Positions 1 through 8,071 of a stretch of 16,676 nt of DNA are shown one piece after another (within the stretch, counting starts at the first letter, position 1; each line of letters starts with the position of its first letter). Origin of the DNA: Bacillota bacterium. Lineage in GTDB: Bacteria; Bacillota; Clostridia; Lachnospirales; Lachnospiraceae. The stretch covers positions 1 to 16,676 of the forward strand of contig JAEZJW010000217.1 of the NCBI GenBank assembly GCA_023415595.1, given 5' to 3'. Below the pieces are notes generated by a model that saw only the letters and a program-made list of their open reading frames with translations, searched no databases and had not been told where the DNA came from. The position numbers and the translations under genes were made by a program.

Positions 1-69
1 CACACCTATGTATATTTCACCGCCTGTCCTAGCCTGAATATCATTATAAACATCAAACTGCCCTAACAT
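1..69 (-). CDS. spoIVA: Stage IV sporulation protein A, N-terminal 23 codons (cut by window edge)
   Basis: Only the first 23 codons are in the window. The peptide begins MLGQFDVYNDIQARTGGEIY and continues I-G-V, which matches the conserved start of SpoIVA (DIFKDIAERTGGDIYLGVVG in Bacillus subtilis, from memory). SpoIVA is the ATPase that polymerises on the forespore outer membrane and forms the basement layer of the spore coat; its P-loop would lie just beyond the edge. The ATG at 69-67 is preceded by an AAGGAGGT ribosome binding site seven bases upstream. In many Firmicutes spoIVA lies next to gpsA, which supports the call. Here an ABC-exporter operon and an IMPase-like gene separate the two. 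The identification rests on a short stretch, but the motif is distinctive. Confidence 0.85.
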   Translation of the reverse strand, partial: MLGQFDVYNDIQARTGGEIYIGV

Positions 70-96
70 ATGTCAACCTCCTTATGGTTATAGTTA

Positions 97-125
97 AAGA
101 TATGCAGGGCTGTTTCATTCTATGA
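97..125 (-). promoter_or_regulatory. Candidate sigma-E-like promoter of spoIVA
   Basis: On the minus strand TCATAGA (125-119) is followed after 14 bases by CATATCTT (104-97). Compared with the B. subtilis sigma-E consensus (KMATATT, about 14 bases, CATACANT) I count 5/7 and 6/8 matches. The spacing and distance to the start codon (28 bases) suit a mother-cell promoter, and spoIVA is a sigma-E gene in B. subtilis. The match is partial and unverified. Confidence 0.35.
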
Positions 126-166
126 TATGGGAAATAAACTTGTTCGCAGTGAATAAATATTTTTTT

Positions 167-189
167 CAATAGCTTAGTATAAGGTATTG
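167..189. other. Small inverted repeat in the suhB-like/spoIVA gap
   Basis: CAATA-G-CTTA-GTA-TAAG-G-TATTG forms a 5+4 bp stem with one mismatch. In the direction of transcription (minus) it is followed by an A-rich run, not a T-tract, so it is not a standard terminator. I see no convincing terminator for the upstream gene in this gap, so some read-through into spoIVA is possible. Confidence 0.3.
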
Positions 190-238
190 TTTGAGTATTA
201 TCAGAGTGCAGATTAAGCGGCTGCGCATAATGAAAAGC

Positions 239-1063
239 TTATTGCAGCTTTCTGAAATCCTCCATTGCCTGAGGAGCACCGGCAATTACAGAGCCGGGCT
301 TGTCATAGGTCAGAGCCTTCCCTTCCAGGTCATGAATCGCCCCTCCTGCCTCCTCCACGATCAGGGAAGCAGCGGAATAATCCCAGGGCTGCAGCACATA
401 CTCCGCAAACAGTACATACCTGCCGGCAGCAATGTAGCATAGATCCAGGGCAGCCGATCCGCTTCTTCTTATATCCAGGGAATTCTCATATAACTTCTTC
501 GCCAGCTCAAAGGAGCTGTCCATCAAATCGCGGTAATAAGGCGAGGTTCCGAAACAGGTCAGTCCCTCCTTTAAGCATAAGTTCTTTATCTTAAGCGGCT
601 GCTCAGTCCTCGTAATTATTTCAGCTTCATTTTCCGGCAGCGAGGGTGTATTTGAGATGGAGCTTCTGCATAGAAAGGCACCAATTCCCTTAACGGCATA
701 GAGCATTTCATCCTGATAGGGATCATATACGGCACCGAATATCGGCACACCCTCCTGCAGCAGTGCTACAGAAATTGCACTGTGCCGGTTACCGAAGATA
801 AAATTAGTCGTACCATCAATCGGATCGATTATGAAGCACTTCTTATGTGAATAAAGTTTATCTTCCTCTCCTTCCTCCCCGATGATTGCTGCATCCGGCA
901 GGAGCTCTCCGAGGGACAGACGCAGATATTCCTGAACCTCATAATCATATTTAGTAACAAAATTAGCCTCTCCCTGCTTGCTTTCCACCTTACTGTCAAT
1001 CTCACTTGCCTGAAGCATTATTTTTCCGGCTTCCCGGATAACTTTTAGGAATTTCTGCGTCAT
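239..1063 (-). CDS. Inositol-monophosphatase family protein (SuhB/IMPase-like)
   Basis: This is a 274-residue Mg2+-dependent phosphatase of the IMPase superfamily. It probably hydrolyses myo-inositol-1-phosphate or a related sugar or nucleotide phosphate (PAP/FBPase-type substrates cannot be excluded). The metal-site motifs are clear: GEEG around E63, FIIDPIDGTTNF with D80, I82 and D83, and the C-terminal WDYSAASLIVEEAGG with D228. SGSAALDLCYIAAG at about 201-214 is also typical of the family, and length is normal. The ATG is preceded by GGAGGT at a seven-base distance. It starts 36 bases after the second ABC half-transporter and is probably co-transcribed with it. Whether its function is linked to the exporter or it is only a passenger cannot be told from sequence. 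Predicted cytoplasmic. Confidence 0.9.
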   Translation of the reverse strand: MTQKFLKVIREAGKIMLQASEIDSKVESKQGEANFVTKYDYEVQEYLRLSLGELLPDAAIIGEEGEEDKLYSHKKCFIIDPIDGTTNFIFGNRHSAISVALLQEGVPIFGAVYDPYQDEMLYAVKGIGAFLCRSSISNTPSLPENEAEIITRTEQPLKIKNLCLKEGLTCFGTSPYYRDLMDSSFELAKKLYENSLDIRRSGSAALDLCYIAAGRYVLFAEYVLQPWDYSAASLIVEEAGGAIHDLEGKALTYDKPGSVIAGAPQAMEDFRKLQ

Positions 1064-1099
1064 TAGAGTACCTCCGAATAATAAGTCTGAACTGATCTG

Positions 1100-2938
1100 T
1101 TAGACATCCACATATTTTGAAGCCTGGGCTCTCCACATGCCGGCGTATTTACCCCTGATTCGGAGCAGCTCCTCGTGGTTCCCTTCCTCTATAATTCTTC
1201 CCTGCTCCAGCATAATGATACGATCCGCATTCCTGGTGGTAGAGAGACGGTGGGAAATAAAAATCACGGTTTTTACAGCCGCAGCCTGGAGCATTGTTTC
1301 ATTTAACTGATATTCAGCGATCGGATCCAGTGCACTGGAGGGCTCATCCAAAATCACCATCCGGGCATCCTTATAGAAGGCTCTTGCTATCGCAAGCTTC
1401 TGGCTTTCTCCTCCCGACAGGTCAATACCGTCCTTCTCAAATTCAGTCGTCAGCTCTGTCAACAAACCACCCGGAAGCTGCTCCAGCCGGTCACCGAAGC
1501 CGCTGAAGGACAGCGCCTCTCTAAGATAAGGCTCGTGTGACTTCATGACATCGTCAGCCTCGTAATCGAGTACCACATTCTCCCCGACGGTTGCCGCAAA
1601 GATCTTAAAATCCTGGAATATAGTGCCGATGGCTTCCCGGTACTGGTTGATATCATAATCCTTAACGTTAATGCCGTTATATAGAATTACACCTTCCTCC
1701 GGGTCATACAGTCTCATGATCAGCTTGATCAGTGTAGTCTTGCCGGCACCGTTATAACCGACCAATGCAATCTTTTCATTGGGATGAATCGTCAGATTGA
1801 TATTCTGCAGGATATATCCATCCTTCTTTGTATATCCGAAGGAAACTTCTCTTAGCTCCAAGGTACTGGGTTTCGCCGGTACCGGCAGATTTCTGATACT
1901 CTTTATTTTTCTTTCATAGTTCAGAAAGTTCCGTATTTTTTCTATATATAAACTATTCTCAGAGATCTGAGGGAATATCTTCGTAAAGCTGCGAAGGCTG
2001 TGCTTCAGGCTTCCGGAGGAATTCCAGAGTACGATTACACTGCTGTAGGAAATCACATGCTGTACGGCAGCCCTGTATACCAGATATGAGATGTAAATTA
2101 CGTCATTGACAAAATCATTGGTAATATAATTTGCAAGAAATTGGAGTAACGTCCGTTTCGTGGCATATTTTTTCTCGATACCATAGATATTATCGTTAGT
2201 GTTCTCAAATTCCTCGTATAGCAGGTCAGAGATCTCAGGATTTAAACGGACCTCCTTTGCATATTCATTCAGATAGAATACCCTGTGTACGTAGGAACGT
2301 TTCCGCTCTTCAGGGTTCTTCTCCAGCCTGTTCTTGAAATTAACCTTATTGAGTATCTGTGAGAACAGAAAGGTCAGCAGGAATGAACTGAAGATAAAGA
2401 TCATTGAGGGTGAGTCCGTCGTCAGGAAGAAGATACCTGCTGTCAACAGCGTCGTTATCGCATAGAAGAAGGCTTCAATGATCTGATGGGTTCTGGTAAT
2501 GGATTTTTCGGCTTCTGAGATAGAAAGTACAAACTCATTATAATACTCCGGATTATCGTAGCATTCCAGATCCAGTTCCCTGGCTTTCTCATACATCATT
2601 TCCTTCAGCTTCTTATTGATCCTGGGCAGAGCCTTCAGCGATACCCTATTCTGATAAATACCGCTTAAGAAAAAGGAGGTAGCCCAGGCTCCCAATACAA
2701 TCAGCAGGAAACGGAAAACAACAAGAAAAGGCTTATGAAATTCCGCTGCTTCCAGTACGAATTTAATGCCATAGGTATGCTCGAGGAAAACCAGACCACT
2801 TTGTTTGATCTGCTCGAAGATCAGGTAACACATATAGAACGGTGCAGTCCGGAAGGAGAGCTTGATGATGAACCAGTTATTGTTCATCACCTTAGAAAAG
2901 CTTTGCTTTGTTGCTTTATTTTTATCTGACTTCCTCAT
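1100..2938 (-). CDS. ABC exporter half-transporter (TMD-NBD), second subunit
   Basis: A 612-residue fused membrane/ATPase protein of the type IV (ABC-B-like) exporter class. Hydrophobic segments lie at about 34-52, 69-95, 155-173, 177-196, 274-292 and 295-310, followed by a nucleotide-binding domain from about 360. Visible motifs are Walker A GYNGAGKTT (394-402), Q-loop Q442, signature LSGGE (507-511), Walker B ending DE (531-532), D-loop SALD and switch H563. The catalytic Glu is present, so its composite ATP site looks competent. Its start overlaps the previous stop codon as TAATG, implying translational coupling and a heterodimer. Substrate is unknown: there is no C39 peptidase domain and no obvious precursor-peptide gene beside it. 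Lipid, peptide or drug export are all possible. Confidence 0.9.
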   Translation of the reverse strand: MRKSDKNKATKQSFSKVMNNNWFIIKLSFRTAPFYMCYLIFEQIKQSGLVFLEHTYGIKFVLEAAEFHKPFLVVFRFLLIVLGAWATSFFLSGIYQNRVSLKALPRINKKLKEMMYEKARELDLECYDNPEYYNEFVLSISEAEKSITRTHQIIEAFFYAITTLLTAGIFFLTTDSPSMIFIFSSFLLTFLFSQILNKVNFKNRLEKNPEERKRSYVHRVFYLNEYAKEVRLNPEISDLLYEEFENTNDNIYGIEKKYATKRTLLQFLANYITNDFVNDVIYISYLVYRAAVQHVISYSSVIVLWNSSGSLKHSLRSFTKIFPQISENSLYIEKIRNFLNYERKIKSIRNLPVPAKPSTLELREVSFGYTKKDGYILQNINLTIHPNEKIALVGYNGAGKTTLIKLIMRLYDPEEGVILYNGINVKDYDINQYREAIGTIFQDFKIFAATVGENVVLDYEADDVMKSHEPYLREALSFSGFGDRLEQLPGGLLTELTTEFEKDGIDLSGGESQKLAIARAFYKDARMVILDEPSSALDPIAEYQLNETMLQAAAVKTVIFISHRLSTTRNADRIIMLEQGRIIEEGNHEELLRIRGKYAGMWRAQASKYVDV

Positions 2939-4767
2939 TATGCCCTCACCTCCTGCAAATGCTCAACAGCGAGATAATTCTTCGCCTGCTTCTGATACAT
3001 ATCGGCGTAAGCTCCGTTCTGAAGCATCAGATCCTTATGAGTACCCCGCTCGATGATTTCTCCGTTCTCCAGCATATATACCATATCCGCATTTCGGACG
3101 GAGGACAATCTGTGTGAAATAAATACCATGGTTTTACCGATGCTGTCCTTCTGTATGCTTTCGTACAGCTCATATTCCGCGATTGGATCCAGTGCACTGG
3201 AGGGTTCGTCAAACACCTTAATCGGGGATTTCTTGGCAAAGGCACGGGCAACAACCAGCTTCTGGAATTCTCCACCGGACAGTAGTGCCCCCTCCTCATC
3301 GAATTCCTTCGTAAGGATGGTATCTATTCCATGTGGAAGAGACATGACCTTATCATATACCCCTGCTTTTTTAAGGGCATCCAAGACGATTTCATCCTCC
3401 TCCTTAGCACTGTGCATCAGGACATTCTCTTTGATGGAGAAAGCAAATATCTTGTAATCCTGGAAGGCAGCTGCAAACAGATTACGATAAGCCTTCAGAT
3501 TATAGTCTTTGATATTCCTGCCATTGATAAGGATCTCACCCTCCGTAGGATCGTATAGCCGGAATAAAAGCTTGATTATCGTAGTCTTTCCGGCTCCGTT
3601 ATGTCCGACAAGAGCAACACATGATTTCCCTTCTATGAGAAAGGACATATTCTTAAGGGTGTATTCTCCGCCCTCCTTATAAGCAAAGCTGACATTACGG
3701 AACTCAATGGAGCGGATCTCCTCCTCAGGCATAATTCCATCATAATCCTCTGGAAGCCTCTCCTTATATTCTAGGAAAGTCCGGAGGTTCTCGATGAAAA
3801 GTGCCAGCTTCATGCTTTCCATGATATGCTCCGTGAAACGGATCAGAATCCAGGTGGCTGAAACCATGGCACTGGACAGCATCGCAAGCTCTGAAAGACT
3901 GATCGCATTCTTTACAATCATCCGATATGCTCCGTACATCAATACTCCTTCAAATATAATCGTGAAGGTGAAATAATTCCGGAACCATAGGGGAACGTTA
4001 ATCTTCGGAGCAAAGGTATTCACCACCTCATAGATGCCTTCCATAGCTTTATCGTATTTCTGCTTTAACAGCTGATAGACATTGGACAGACGCATCTCCT
4101 TCGAAAAATCGGACAGATACATTACGCGGTTTACATAATCAATCCTTCGCTTATAGGGAACCAAAGCCTGATCCCGTTCATAATATTTCTTATTTACCTG
4201 ATAGCCAAAGACAAAATTACCGATGATCGGGAATATCACAAAGAGCATTGCTATATTGTCAATCTGGAACATCTTCGTGAATACAACAACAACGGCAATA
4301 CCGGCACAGAAGATACCGGAGAAGTTGATCAGAAGATTCACAAGCTTTTCGTTAGCACCATCCACTGCTAAGGTATACTTGTTATAAAAATTGCTGTCTT
4401 CAAAACAACGCAGCTCTGCGTTCCTGGCTTTCTGGTAAAGCTTCCTGTAAAGCCTCTTATAGATCCTGGCACTAGCCATGGGAATATAAGCGCCTTCTAT
4501 GTAAGCACGGTAAAATGCTATGATCATGAATACTCCACCTGCAATCAGAACGAACCGCAGGATATGACCGAAGCTTTCCGCCTGTTCAATTGCACCTACC
4601 AGATACAGAATGAAGAAAAGACTGTAGAATACCCATGCAAAGTAATCTGATGCGATGGCTAAGGCTGCATGAAAAATGGCACCTTTGCTGATCCCCCACA
4701 TCAGCCGGATGGAATAAAAGGTATTTTTAAGTACCCGCGTCTTCTTGATTTTTGTTTTATCTTCCAT
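2938..4767 (-). CDS. ABC exporter half-transporter (TMD-NBD), first subunit
   Basis: A 609-residue paralogue of the next gene with the same architecture. Membrane segments are at roughly 32-60, 68-88, 150-167, 172-190, 265-282 and 290-310, and the ATPase domain runs from about 355. Motifs are Walker A GHNGAGKTT (388-396), Q-loop Q436, signature LSGGE (496-500), catalytic E521 after D520, D-loop SALD and H552. Both subunits carry a consensus Walker B Glu and signature, unlike many heterodimeric exporters with one degenerate site; both have LSGGE in place of LSGGQ. The gene begins about 105 bases after a sigma-A promoter with a LexA-like box, and has an AAGGGGG ribosome binding site. It is the first gene of the operon. 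Substrate is not predictable. Confidence 0.9.
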   Translation of the reverse strand: MEDKTKIKKTRVLKNTFYSIRLMWGISKGAIFHAALAIASDYFAWVFYSLFFILYLVGAIEQAESFGHILRFVLIAGGVFMIIAFYRAYIEGAYIPMASARIYKRLYRKLYQKARNAELRCFEDSNFYNKYTLAVDGANEKLVNLLINFSGIFCAGIAVVVVFTKMFQIDNIAMLFVIFPIIGNFVFGYQVNKKYYERDQALVPYKRRIDYVNRVMYLSDFSKEMRLSNVYQLLKQKYDKAMEGIYEVVNTFAPKINVPLWFRNYFTFTIIFEGVLMYGAYRMIVKNAISLSELAMLSSAMVSATWILIRFTEHIMESMKLALFIENLRTFLEYKERLPEDYDGIMPEEEIRSIEFRNVSFAYKEGGEYTLKNMSFLIEGKSCVALVGHNGAGKTTIIKLLFRLYDPTEGEILINGRNIKDYNLKAYRNLFAAAFQDYKIFAFSIKENVLMHSAKEEDEIVLDALKKAGVYDKVMSLPHGIDTILTKEFDEEGALLSGGEFQKLVVARAFAKKSPIKVFDEPSSALDPIAEYELYESIQKDSIGKTMVFISHRLSSVRNADMVYMLENGEIIERGTHKDLMLQNGAYADMYQKQAKNYLAVEHLQEVRA

Positions 4768-4777
4768 AATTCCCCCT

Positions 4778-4795
4778 TACTGCCCTTTAGCAGTA
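4778..4795 (-). promoter_or_regulatory. Leader hairpin next to the ABC-operon ribosome binding site
   Basis: On the minus strand TACTGC-TAAAGG-GCAGTA forms a perfect 6-bp stem with a 6-base loop. The AAGGGGG Shine-Dalgarno sequence of the first ABC gene follows immediately. Such a position can influence translation initiation or mRNA stability, but no function is shown. Confidence 0.4.
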
Positions 4796-4879
4796 CAACG
4801 AATACCTTATGATATAACATATCCTAGCTTTCATATAAGCACTGTAAAGAAATAGTCCGCGATTAGCGACATCTGACAT

Positions 4880-4908
4880 ATTATACCACCCACAGAACAT
4901 GTGTTCAA
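4880..4908 (-). promoter_or_regulatory. Sigma-A promoter of the ABC exporter operon
   Basis: On the minus strand TTGAAC (4908-4903), 17 bases, TATAAT (4885-4880). The -10 is perfect, the spacing is ideal, and the 48 bases upstream are very AT-rich, like an UP element. It lies between the gpsA terminator and the first ABC gene, with a leader of about 105 bases. Confidence 0.8.
4895..4906. promoter_or_regulatory. Candidate LexA (SOS) operator
   Basis: GAACATGTGTTC (read as GAACACATGTTC on the minus strand) fits the core of the Gram-positive LexA/DinR box, CGAACRNRYGTTYG: both GAAC and GTTC half-sites are intact and the central four bases fit RNRY. The outermost flanking bases do not match. It overlaps the -35 hexamer of the ABC-operon promoter, where a bound repressor would block RNA polymerase. 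Confidence 0.55.
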
Positions 4909-4958
4909 TACCAAAATTAAAATATTTTTAATAAATTATATATAAAGGAGGCACGATA

Positions 4959-4989
4959 AAAGGAGACAGAACCACGTTCTGTCTCCTTT
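4959..4989 (-). terminator. Intrinsic terminator after gpsA
   Basis: A perfect 14-bp stem (4959-4972 with 4976-4989) has a three-base loop. On the minus strand it is followed by TTTTATCG, a short T-tract formed with the stem's own end. It lies 13 bases after the gpsA stop codon and closes the lepB-to-gpsA transcription unit. Confidence 0.85.
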
Positions 4990-5002
4990 AAATTCTCTTA
5001 TA

Positions 5003-6013
5003 TTAATCCCATTCCAAGGTCTTATATTCCTTACGTTTATCTCTTCCATAGAGATCAGCCAGTGCCTCACCCGGAGTCTTGCCCTCGAACAGAACCATAT
5101 TGATCTGCTCTACAATCGGCATCTCAACATCATATTTCTGAGCCATATGAAGAGCTGCCTTTGCGGAATGGACACCTTCAACAACCTGGTTTACTTCCTT
5201 CATGGCCTCATCCATCGTTAAGCCCTGTCCCATGAGGTAACCGGCCATTCGATTACGGCTATGCCTACTGGTACAGGTAACAAACAGATCTCCCATACCG
5301 GATAATCCGGTGAAGGTCTCGGCTTTACCGCCCATCTTCACTCCAAGGCGGCTGATTTCTGCCATTCCTCTGGTCATCAGGGCTGCTTTCGTATTATCTC
5401 CAAGTCCTAGTCCGTCAATGACACCGGCTGCGAGAGCGATGACATTCTTTAAGGAGCCACCCAGCTCAATTCCGATGATATCAGGGCTGGTATAAACACG
5501 GAACACCTCATTCATGAATACATCCTGAATGAATCTTGCGGTTTCCTTGGTGGCAGCACCCACTACGATGGTTGTTGGGATCCGGCGGCTTACCTCTTCC
5601 GCATGGGTGGGACCGGATAACACAGCGATATCGGCCTGAGGAATCTCTTCCTTCAGAACGTCGGACAGGGTCATGAGGGTTGAATCCTCCAAGCCCTTGG
5701 ACACATTCACCAGCATCTGACCTTCACGAATATAAGGGCTGGCTTCATGAGCCGTTGCTCTGATATAAGGAGAAGCCACTGCCATAACAAGCAGCTCCTT
5801 GTCAGTACAGGCTTCCTTAAGATCAAGGATAATCTTTATATTCTTCGGTAGCTTGGCACCGGGCAGATTCTTAAGATCCTCCCTGTTTTCCTCCAGAGCC
5901 TTCGCTTCCTTTTCAATCTTCGTCCAAATGGTAACGTCATGGCCATTATCCGAGAGCAGAATAGCCAGGGCACAACCCCAGGTTCCGGCTCCTAATACAC
6001 CTACCTTACTCAT
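5003..6013 (-). CDS. gpsA: Glycerol-3-phosphate dehydrogenase [NAD(P)+]
   Basis: A 336-residue cytosolic enzyme that reduces dihydroxyacetone phosphate to sn-glycerol-3-phosphate, the backbone for phospholipid synthesis. The N-terminal Rossmann motif is GAGTWG (8-13). VSKGLE with K106, GGSLKNV with the expected catalytic K189, and the GLSGMGDLFVTCTSRHSRNR segment (about 236-255) are all in place, and length is standard. An AAAGGAGGT ribosome binding site precedes the ATG. It follows plsY by 35 bases; together they make and then acylate glycerol-3-phosphate. It is the last gene of its unit, directly before a strong terminator. Confidence 0.97.
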   Translation of the reverse strand: MSKVGVLGAGTWGCALAILLSDNGHDVTIWTKIEKEAKALEENREDLKNLPGAKLPKNIKIILDLKEACTDKELLVMAVASPYIRATAHEASPYIREGQMLVNVSKGLEDSTLMTLSDVLKEEIPQADIAVLSGPTHAEEVSRRIPTTIVVGAATKETARFIQDVFMNEVFRVYTSPDIIGIELGGSLKNVIALAAGVIDGLGLGDNTKAALMTRGMAEISRLGVKMGGKAETFTGLSGMGDLFVTCTSRHSRNRMAGYLMGQGLTMDEAMKEVNQVVEGVHSAKAALHMAQKYDVEMPIVEQINMVLFEGKTPGEALADLYGRDKRKEYKTLEWD

Positions 6014-6048
6014 AAGGTACCTCCTTTGTTGTCAGTTCTTTATTGTTT

Positions 6049-6684
6049 TTATGATAACTTCTTATCTTCTATTTTAACCCTATGACCCAATTTGTTTTCC
6101 GTTCCGTTCAGAAGACGCTTGATGTTGGATCTATGCTTGATAAATGCCAGTGTCATGAAAATCAGAGCAACGATCAGCATATGTAATTCCTTCGGATAGA
6201 AAATATAAACCCAGGTCGGAAATAAGACCGCTACGATAAGCGAACCTACGGATACATATCTGGTCAAGGCAACAGAAATCACAAATAAGGGAAGTCCTAC
6301 CGGTACAATCCAGGGATCAAAGGCCAGCATGACACCTGAGGTGGCAGCAATTCCTTTTCCACCCTTGAATTTCAGCCAAAACGGATAATTATGACCGAGA
6401 ACCACTCCCAATCCGGCATACAGCGTAAGCAGCTGAACATAGGACTCATCCTTGAAAAGCAGATGACGAATCAAAAGAATGGGTATGATAGCCTTCAGCA
6501 TATCCCCTACCAAAGTGATTATGCCTGCTTTAGCACCTAACGTTCTTAGTGCATTCGTAGTTCCGGAATTGCCGCTTCCGTAATTCCGGATATCTACCTT
6601 CTTCATTTTACCGATGATATATCCCGTAGAAAAACATCCAAACAGATAACCGAGTCCTAAACAGAGGACAATCTGAATGATCAT
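6049..6684 (-). CDS. plsY: Acyl-phosphate:glycerol-3-phosphate acyltransferase PlsY
   Basis: A 211-residue polytopic membrane enzyme that transfers the acyl group of acyl-phosphate to glycerol-3-phosphate, giving lysophosphatidic acid. The three conserved cytoplasmic blocks are visible: GSGNSGTTNALR (36-47), GHNYPFWLKFKGGKG (97-111), and HRSNIKRLLNGTENKLG (184-200). Hydrophobic segments lie at about 2-25, 57-72, 85-97, 112-140 and 148-183. The ATG abuts the der stop (TAA|ATG), and its GGAG ribosome binding site lies inside the end of der, so translation is probably coupled to der. Its product's substrate is supplied by gpsA immediately downstream. Confidence 0.96.
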   Translation of the reverse strand: MIIQIVLCLGLGYLFGCFSTGYIIGKMKKVDIRNYGSGNSGTTNALRTLGAKAGIITLVGDMLKAIIPILLIRHLLFKDESYVQLLTLYAGLGVVLGHNYPFWLKFKGGKGIAATSGVMLAFDPWIVPVGLPLFVISVALTRYVSVGSLIVAVLFPTWVYIFYPKELHMLIVALIFMTLAFIKHRSNIKRLLNGTENKLGHRVKIEDKKLS

Positions 6685-8010
6685 TTATTCATTCTCCTTT
6701 CGCTCCCTGATAATAAACTTTAATGATGTTCCGGCAAACCCAAAGGCTTCCCTGATCTTATTCTCGATATACCGGGTGTAAGAAAAATGCATCAGTTCCT
6801 TATCATTCACGAAGATGACGAAGGTGGGCGGTTTCACAGCGACCTGAGTAATGTAATAGAGCTTCAGACGTCTTCCCTTGTCGGAAGGAGGCTGCTGTAA
6901 GGCCGTAGCTTCTGCCATGATCTCATTCAGGACACCGGTGGAAATACGCAAATTCTGATTCTGGATCACCACCTCGATGACCTCAAACAGCTTATGCATT
7001 CTCTGCCCGGTTTCTGCAGAGATAAACAGAATCTCGGCATAGGGCATGAAGGATAAGATTTCTTTGATATCCTTCGTATATTCGTTCACTGTCTTATTGT
7101 TCTTTTCAATCAGATCCCACTTGTTCACGGCAATGACGATACCCTTACCGCGGTCATGGGCAATACCTGCAATCTTGGCATCCTGTTCCGTAACACCTTC
7201 ATTCGCATCGATGACCAGTACCACGATATCTGCCCGTTCCACGGCAGTCACGGTACGGATAATGCTGAAGCGCTCCAGCTCCTCCTTGATCTTGCTCTTC
7301 CTGCGGAGACCTGCCGTATCTATCAGAATGTATTCCTTACCGTTACGGCGGATCGGAGTATCGACCGCATCCCTGGTGGTTCCGGCGATGTTGGATACAA
7401 TGACCCTGTTCTCACCCACCAGTTTATTGACGATGGAGGACTTACCGACATTCGGCTTTCCGACGATCGCAATCCTGGGACGCTCATCCGCTGCTTCTTC
7501 AGTATTCCCGGACTTAAAATGCCTTACTACCTCATCCAGCAGTTCACCAAAGCCCAGCTTGGAGGAGGCAGAGATCGGGAAGGGTTCACCGATTCCAAGG
7601 TTGTAGAACTCATAGACATCCGCCATCAGCTTATCGAAATTATCAACCTTATTGACGACCAGAACCACGGGCTTTCCGCTCCTGCGCAGCATATCTGCCA
7701 CCTTCGAATCAGAATCCACCAGGCCCTGACGTACATCAGTCAGAAACATAATTACATCTGCCGTTTCGATTGCGATTTCAGCCTGCTGTCTCATATAGGT
7801 CAGCATCTCATCCTTGCTGTCGGGCTCGATACCACCGGTATCTATCATGGTAAATTGCGTGTTCAGCCAGGTCACATCGGCATAAATGCGGTCCCTGGTA
7901 ACACCCGGATAATCCTTGACAATGGAGATTCTCTCTCCTGCCAGGGCATTGAACAGGGTTGATTTTCCCACATTCGGTCTGCCAACGATGGCTACAATAG
8001 GTCTGCTCAT
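6685..8010 (-). CDS. der: Ribosome-assembly GTPase Der (EngA)
   Basis: A 441-residue tandem-GTPase protein needed for 50S subunit maturation. The first G domain shows GRPNVGKST (10-18), the PGVTRD switch, DTGG (57-60) and NKVD (120-123). The second shows GKPNVGKSS (184-192), GTTRD (210-214), DTAG (231-234) and NKWD (296-299). A C-terminal KH-like domain starts at about 355. The open frame extends 27 codons upstream, but I chose the ATG at 8010 because MSRPIVAIVG is the usual family start and AGGAG lies six bases before it. The longer start would run into the upstream gene. The pairing with the upstream DUF512 gene is, from memory, common in Clostridia. Confidence 0.97.
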   Translation of the reverse strand: MSRPIVAIVGRPNVGKSTLFNALAGERISIVKDYPGVTRDRIYADVTWLNTQFTMIDTGGIEPDSKDEMLTYMRQQAEIAIETADVIMFLTDVRQGLVDSDSKVADMLRRSGKPVVLVVNKVDNFDKLMADVYEFYNLGIGEPFPISASSKLGFGELLDEVVRHFKSGNTEEAADERPRIAIVGKPNVGKSSIVNKLVGENRVIVSNIAGTTRDAVDTPIRRNGKEYILIDTAGLRRKSKIKEELERFSIIRTVTAVERADIVVLVIDANEGVTEQDAKIAGIAHDRGKGIVIAVNKWDLIEKNNKTVNEYTKDIKEILSFMPYAEILFISAETGQRMHKLFEVIEVVIQNQNLRISTGVLNEIMAEATALQQPPSDKGRRLKLYYITQVAVKPPTFVIFVNDKELMHFSYTRYIENKIREAFGFAGTSLKFIIRERKENE

Positions 8011-8071
8011 ATTTATCTCCTGATTATATAAAAAGTAATGACAAATCGAAAACATCAGATATTTTGGCTTA

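Noticed and set aside
4680..4830. Small upstream frames in the ABC-operon leader (15 and 39 codons)
   Set aside because: They lack convincing ribosome binding sites; the 39-codon frame runs out of frame into the ABC gene and gives a basic, unremarkable peptide. Not supported as a substrate peptide for the exporter.
7046..7962. Long plus-strand open frames opposite der (186 and 268 codons)
   Set aside because: They are antisense shadows of der, show no domain pattern, and have no ribosome binding site that fits.
8023..8028. TATAAT just upstream of der as a promoter
   Set aside because: Transcription would start inside the ribosome binding site, and no -35 is present.
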